Shown in pieces: positions 23,175 to 27,917 of a stretch of DNA of 27,917 bases. The position numbers and the translations under genes are program-made. Numbering within the stretch: the first letter of the stretch is position 1; each line of letters starts with the position of its first letter. The notes under the pieces are model-generated. The model saw nothing but the letters and a program-made list of their open reading frames with translations, had not been told where the DNA came from and did no database searches. Origin of the DNA: JALYRV01 sp035512575 (lineage in GTDB: Bacteria; Acidobacteriota; Vicinamibacteria; Vicinamibacterales; SCN-69-37); assembly GCA_035512575.1 (NCBI GenBank), contig DATKDT010000032.1, positions 1 to 27,917 of the forward strand. The letters run 5' to 3'.

Positions 23175-23985
23175 CGGCATGGACGCGGCCACGCGCCTCA
23201 GGCAGGACGTCACGGCCACGCTGGGCCCCGCGCACGCCGCGGTCGTGGACCGCCATGCGCAGCGGCTGCTGCCCCTGGCGTGGCCCGCCGATGCACTTGC
23301 CGCGAAGCTGATTGAAGGCGTCCAGCACGAATTCCACGACACCTTTGTCGACACGACCTGGCCGCACTGTCCGGCGCATCCGAACCATCCGCTCTGGTTC
23401 GACGATGGCGCGTGGCGCTGCAGCGAGAACGGCGCCGCCGTCGCGGGGTTGGGTGATCTCGGAGCCGTGCTGTTCAACGACGCGATCGTCGGACTGCGCC
23501 GCGGCGATTTCGATCGCCTTGCGCCGCTCTTCGCGGATCGCGGCAGCGAGCTGCCCCTCATCCTGCAGTGGCATCGCGACGCACGATTCGACAAGCATCC
23601 CGCGGAGCTCGCGGAAGCGCTGAGCAACGCCTGCTTCCTCGGCCGCACCGGCGTCGTGCGCGCGCTCATCGACGCGGGCGTCGATCCCGCAGCGGGCACC
23701 GGCTGCGGCATGGACGGCCTGCACTGGGCCGCCAACCGCGGCAAGCTCGAAACGGTGAAGCTGCTGATCGATCGCGGCGCGCCGCTGGAGACGATCAACA
23801 TGCACGGCACCACCGCGCTCGGCACCGCCGTCTGGTCGGCCATCAACGAGCCGTGGTGGGGACCCGCGCAGATCGAGATCGTCGAGGCGCTGCTCGACGC
23901 CGGCGCACGCGTCGAAGCCGGAGGCTATCCAACCGGCAATGAGGAAATCGATCGCCTGTTGAAGGAGCACGGCGCACAGGCGTAG
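23167..23985 (+). CDS. Ankyrin-repeat protein with a Cys/His-containing N-terminal domain
   Basis: A 272-residue soluble protein. The N-terminal part (about 1-100) contains WPHCPAHPNHPLW and GAWRCSENG, a C-H-H-C spacing that could bind zinc. The C-terminal half has two to three ankyrin repeats (TGVVRALIDAGVDPAAGTG, MDGLHWAANRGKLETVKLLIDRGAPLETIN, IEIVEALLDAGARVE). Ankyrin repeats mediate protein binding; the partner is unknown. The ATG at 23167 lies inside the alr end; an ATG at 23179 is an alternative. It is encoded in the same operon as alr and radA, with no other clue to function. Confidence 0.85.
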   Translation: MTDGMDAATRLRQDVTATLGPAHAAVVDRHAQRLLPLAWPADALAAKLIEGVQHEFHDTFVDTTWPHCPAHPNHPLWFDDGAWRCSENGAAVAGLGDLGAVLFNDAIVGLRRGDFDRLAPLFADRGSELPLILQWHRDARFDKHPAELAEALSNACFLGRTGVVRALIDAGVDPAAGTGCGMDGLHWAANRGKLETVKLLIDRGAPLETINMHGTTALGTAVWSAINEPWWGPAQIEIVEALLDAGARVEAGGYPTGNEEIDRLLKEHGAQA

Positions 23986-24020
23986 CGCATGCTCGCGCAG
24001 TGACCCACTCTGTCACGCCG

Positions 24021-24039
24021 CTGGCGTAGACTGTCGACA

Positions 24040-24051
<12 letters not shown>
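24021..24051 (+). promoter_or_regulatory. Nested palindrome around the radA start codon
   Basis: CTGGCG (24021-24026) pairs with CGCCAG (24046-24051), and inside it sits the perfect 12-bp palindrome ACTGTCGACAGT (24030-24041). The GTG start of radA (24040-24042) is therefore in a stem. No Shine-Dalgarno sequence is visible in the 54-bp spacer. The structure could reduce radA translation or be a protein site; this is inference. Confidence 0.45.
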
Positions 24052-25416
<1,365 letters not shown>

Positions 25417-25420
25417 ACTG

Positions 25421-26482
25421 ATGACTCGCATGGCGTGGTTCGTTCTCGCCCGCATTCTCTTCGCCGCCGCGGTCATCTACATGTCGATGCTGCTGCGGCC
25501 GCTCGGTGCCGACGCGCCGGTCAACGCGGCGTTCGGCGCCGTGCTGGCGGGGCTGTTCGTGTTCGCGGAAACCCGCCTTCGCGAGACATCCGTCACGCAC
25601 CTGCTCGGCGCGCTCATCGGCGCCGCCATCGGTCTCGGCCTCGCGCGCACCATCGGCACGGCCCTGTTCTGGGCCAATCTCGCCGACAGCCGCGTGATGT
25701 TCTTCCAGAGCCTGCTGCTGCTGGTGCTGCCGTATCTGGGGCTGGTGCTCGGCGCGCGGAAAGGCGAATGGCTCGAGCCGGCGCGCCTGGTCGCGCTGTT
25801 CCGCGACGCGCAGCCGCTGCGCCGCTACCGCATCCTCGACACCAGCGTCATCATCGACGGCCGCATCGCCGACATCTGCGAGACGGGCTTCCTCGACGGC
25901 ACGCTCGTCATCCCGCAGTTCGTGCTGAAGGAGCTGCAGATGGTGGCCGACTCGTCGGATCCGATGAAGCGCAACCGCGGGCGCCGCGGCCTCGACATCC
26001 TGCAGAAAATCCAGAAGATGGCGAACGTCGACGTGCTCATCCCCGACACCGACTTTCACCACGTGCGGGAAGTGGACTCGAAACTGATCGAGCTCGCGCG
26101 CGTCATGCAGGGGAAGATCGTCACCAACGACTTCAACCTCAACAAAGTCGCGCAGCTGCGCGGCGTCGAGGTGCTCAACATCAACGAGCTCGCCAACGCG
26201 CTCAAGCCGGTCGTGCTGCCCGGCGAGGTGATGAAGGTCTTCATCCTCAAGGAAGGCAAGGAATACAACCAGGGCGTCGCCTATCTGGACGACGGCACCA
26301 TGGTCGTGGTCGACAACGCCCGCCGCATGATCAGCCGCAACATCGACATCGTCGTCACCAGCGTGCTGCAGACCACCGCGGGCAAGATGATCTTCGGCCG
26401 CTACATCGAGTCGCCGCAGGCCGCCGCGTCGGCCCTTCCGGACGGCGCCGAGAAGCCCGAGCGCGTCGCAAAGTCACGGTGA
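25421..26482 (+). CDS. Membrane PIN/TRAM-domain nuclease-like protein (YacL family)
   Basis: 353 residues. Four hydrophobic segments occupy about 1-115 (including FVLARILFAAAVIYMSMLL and LLLLVLPYLGLVLG). They are followed by a PIN domain with Asp140 (ILDTSVIIDGRIADICE), an acidic residue in VLKELQMVADSSD and TNDFNLNKVAQL, then a TRAM domain (about 265-325: VMKVFILKEGKEYNQGVAYLDDGTMVVVDNA). This is the YacL architecture, proposed to be a membrane-anchored RNase whose target is uncertain. The radA-yacL-ispD neighbourhood supports it. The ATG at 25421 or 25430 may be used. Confidence 0.92.
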   Translation: MTRMAWFVLARILFAAAVIYMSMLLRPLGADAPVNAAFGAVLAGLFVFAETRLRETSVTHLLGALIGAAIGLGLARTIGTALFWANLADSRVMFFQSLLLLVLPYLGLVLGARKGEWLEPARLVALFRDAQPLRRYRILDTSVIIDGRIADICETGFLDGTLVIPQFVLKELQMVADSSDPMKRNRGRRGLDILQKIQKMANVDVLIPDTDFHHVREVDSKLIELARVMQGKIVTNDFNLNKVAQLRGVEVLNINELANALKPVVLPGEVMKVFILKEGKEYNQGVAYLDDGTMVVVDNARRMISRNIDIVVTSVLQTTAGKMIFGRYIESPQAAASALPDGAEKPERVAKSR

Positions 26483-27183
26483 GCCGGTTCGCCCTCTGGA
26501 GGACCGTCCTTTTCCTGATCCCCCTCATCAGCGTTTTCACGGTCGCGTTCGGCACGCTGTCGCTGGCCGCCGGGCTGATCGACCGCAGCGGCCGCGGCGC
26601 GCATGCCTGCGCGCGCGCGTGGTCGCGCCTGATTCTGCTGGTGTCGGGCACGCGCGTGGACGTGCAGGGGGCGCTGCCGCCCGCGGGCGCGTACGTGTAC
26701 GCCGCGAATCACCAGAGCATCTACGACATTCCGATCCTGTTCTGGTCGATTCCGCGCCAGCTGCGGATCATCGCCAAAGCCTCGCTCGGGAAGATTCCGT
26801 TCCTCGGCTGGCACCTGCGCCTGGCCGGGCACCTGCTGGTGGACCGCGACAAGCCCGGCGCCGGCATTCTCAAGCGGATGCGCGGCCTCGTGGCGGAGCA
26901 CGCGTCGCTGATCGTCTTCCCCGAAGGCACCCGCAGCGCCGACGGCGCGGTGGGCCGATTCAAGGGCGGCGTCTTCCTGCTTGCCATCGAGCACGGGCTG
27001 CCGATCGTGCCGGTCAGCGTGCGCGGCAGCCGGCACGTCATGCGGCGCGGGGAAGTGACGGTGCGGCCGGGCCGCGTCATCGTGACGATTCATGACCCGG
27101 TGGCGACGACCGGTCTCGGGCGCGACGACGCGCGGGGGCTGGGGGAGCGGGTCAAACAGATCGTCGAGAGTGCGGCGGAATAG
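26479..27183 (+). CDS. plsC: 1-acyl-sn-glycerol-3-phosphate acyltransferase
   Basis: Adds the second acyl chain to make phosphatidic acid. The 234 residues start with a membrane helix (LWRTVLFLIPLISVFTVAFG). The PlsC motifs follow: NHQSIYD (His78, Asp83, the HX4D catalytic pair), the LGWHLRLAGHLLVDRDK block, FPEGTRS (Glu149) and GLPIVPVSVRGSR. The GTG at 26479 overlaps the yacL stop (GTGA). It shares one base with the next gene. It is not usually found between yacL and ispD, so this is a local operon addition. Confidence 0.95.
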   Translation: MSRFALWRTVLFLIPLISVFTVAFGTLSLAAGLIDRSGRGAHACARAWSRLILLVSGTRVDVQGALPPAGAYVYAANHQSIYDIPILFWSIPRQLRIIAKASLGKIPFLGWHLRLAGHLLVDRDKPGAGILKRMRGLVAEHASLIVFPEGTRSADGAVGRFKGGVFLLAIEHGLPIVPVSVRGSRHVMRRGEVTVRPGRVIVTIHDPVATTGLGRDDARGLGERVKQIVESAAE

Positions 27184-27833
27184 TGCTGACGATCGATCCC
27201 GCCGTGCGCGCGTATGTGCGGCCCGGGTGGCTCGTGCTCGACGGCGTGACCGTCACTGAAGGCGCCGCCGCGCTCGATGCGCCGCTGGCCCAGGCCGCCG
27301 CGCGCATGAAAGAGGCGGAGGAGGCCGCTGCGCTCACGGCCGCGGTGCGCGCCATGTACCGCCGCTTCGGGGTGGATCCGACCAGGACGCGCCCGTCGTC
27401 CGAAGCGCTGCTGCGCCGCGTGCGCAAGGGCGAGCCGCTGCCGCGCATCAACAACGTGGTCGACGTCTGCAACTGGTGCTCGCTCGAATTCCAGGTGCCG
27501 TACGGCCTTTACGATCTGTTTCGCGTCAGCGGCGCCATCGTGCTTCGCGTCGGCCGTCCCGGCGAGTCGTATCCCGGCATCCGCAAGGACGTCGTGCATG
27601 TCGACGGGCGGCTGGTGCTGGCCGATGACGAGGGGCCGTTCGGCAATCCGACCTCGGACTCGGCGCGGACGATGGTGACGCGGGAGGCGGCGTCGATCCT
27701 CACGGTCATCGTCGCGCCGGCGTCCGTGGCGCCCGGCGAGCTCGAGGCGATGATCGAGACGACGTCCGCCCGCATGCGCGAATTTGCCGGCGGCGTCGAG
27801 CGAACGCGCGGAATCGCGGATAATCACGGCTGA
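27183..27833 (+). CDS. B3/B4 tRNA-binding-domain protein
   Basis: A 216-residue stand-alone protein related to the B3/B4 (editing) domain of the phenylalanyl-tRNA synthetase beta chain. The family pattern is visible: helical N terminus, MYRRFGVDPTRTRPSSEALLRRVRKGEPLPRINNVVDVCNW, then VPYGLYDLFRVSGAIVLRVG and DDEGPFGNPTSDSARTMVT. Stand-alone B3/B4 proteins are suspected to clear mischarged tRNA, but most are uncharacterised. The GTG at 27183 overlaps the plsC stop by one base. It is coupled by TGATG to ispD. Confidence 0.88.
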   Translation: MLTIDPAVRAYVRPGWLVLDGVTVTEGAAALDAPLAQAAARMKEAEEAAALTAAVRAMYRRFGVDPTRTRPSSEALLRRVRKGEPLPRINNVVDVCNWCSLEFQVPYGLYDLFRVSGAIVLRVGRPGESYPGIRKDVVHVDGRLVLADDEGPFGNPTSDSARTMVTREAASILTVIVAPASVAPGELEAMIETTSARMREFAGGVERTRGIADNHG

Positions 27834-27917
27834 TGTTTGTCAGCGCCATCATCGTCGCGGGCGGGCGCGGCGCGCGGCTGGGCGCCGATCGCCCGAAGCA
27901 GCTGCTCGAGATCGGCG
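27833..27917 (+). CDS. ispD: 2-C-methyl-D-erythritol 4-phosphate cytidylyltransferase, N terminus only
   Basis: The last 85 bases encode 28 residues, MFVSAIIVAGGRGARL then GADRPKQLLEIG. This is the CTP-binding signature AIIVAxGxGxRxGxxxPKQ of IspD (third-position Gly-rich loop, Lys in PKQ). It overlaps the previous stop (TGATG). IspD precedes IspE in the MEP pathway. Other cytidylyltransferases (for example ribitol-phosphate) share the motif, but the radA-yacL-ispD context favours IspD. Confidence 0.88.
   Translation, partial: MFVSAIIVAGGRGARLGADRPKQLLEIG

Overview
The window is a GC-rich chromosomal segment from a diderm (Gram-negative-type) bacterium. Dense operons with ATGA/TGATG junctions, a LolB-like lipoprotein gene beside ispE, complex I (nuoN), surface-polysaccharide genes and many heptamer-repeat spacers together suggest an acidobacterium, perhaps Vicinamibacteria-like. 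That assignment is inference from gene content and style. No rRNA is present, so it cannot be confirmed here.

Layout. (1) 1-3.97 kb: the 3' part of nuoN converges on selA across a long octamer-repeat hairpin, followed by two hypothetical genes. (2) 3.98-8.5 kb: an accessory patch with three toxin-antitoxin modules (RHH-MazF on the minus strand, two RHH-VapC pairs on the plus strand) around an APC permease and an ACMSD-type amidohydrolase, plus a decayed gene remnant. (3) 8.55-9.08 kb: a cold-shock gene on the minus strand with its own promoter, an intrinsic-terminator-like hairpin in its leader and further strong hairpins, then a heptamer-repeat hairpin before purH. (4) 9.1-13.5 kb: purH and a GT39-type glycosyltransferase on the plus strand, meeting an O-antigen-ligase-like gene and a Trm112-like gene on the minus strand. 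(5) 13.5-19.3 kb: TPR protein - LolB-like - ispE - tRNA-Gln(TTG) - prs - rplY - pth, an order also known from Pseudomonas. (6) 19.3-22.1 kb: rpsF-rpsR-rplI-dnaB. (7) 22.06-27.9 kb: alr - ankyrin protein - radA - PIN/TRAM membrane protein - plsC - B3/B4 protein - ispD (cut by the window end). It keeps the radA-yacL-ispD order known from Bacillus.

How the genes work together. Most of the window is housekeeping: translation (S6, S18, L9, L25, Pth, tRNA-Gln, SelA), replication and repair (DnaB, RadA), nucleotides (PurH, Prs), isoprenoids (IspE, IspD), and cell wall and envelope (Alr, PlsC, LolB-like, GT39, ligase).

The most unusual material is between the genes. Five spacers carry short tandem units of 7 bp (8 bp in one). 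In four of them the units are arranged as inverted arms, and the unit sequence mostly differs from spacer to spacer while the period is conserved. The csp leader looks like a transcription attenuator. The rpsF leader has a helix that would hide its Shine-Dalgarno sequence.
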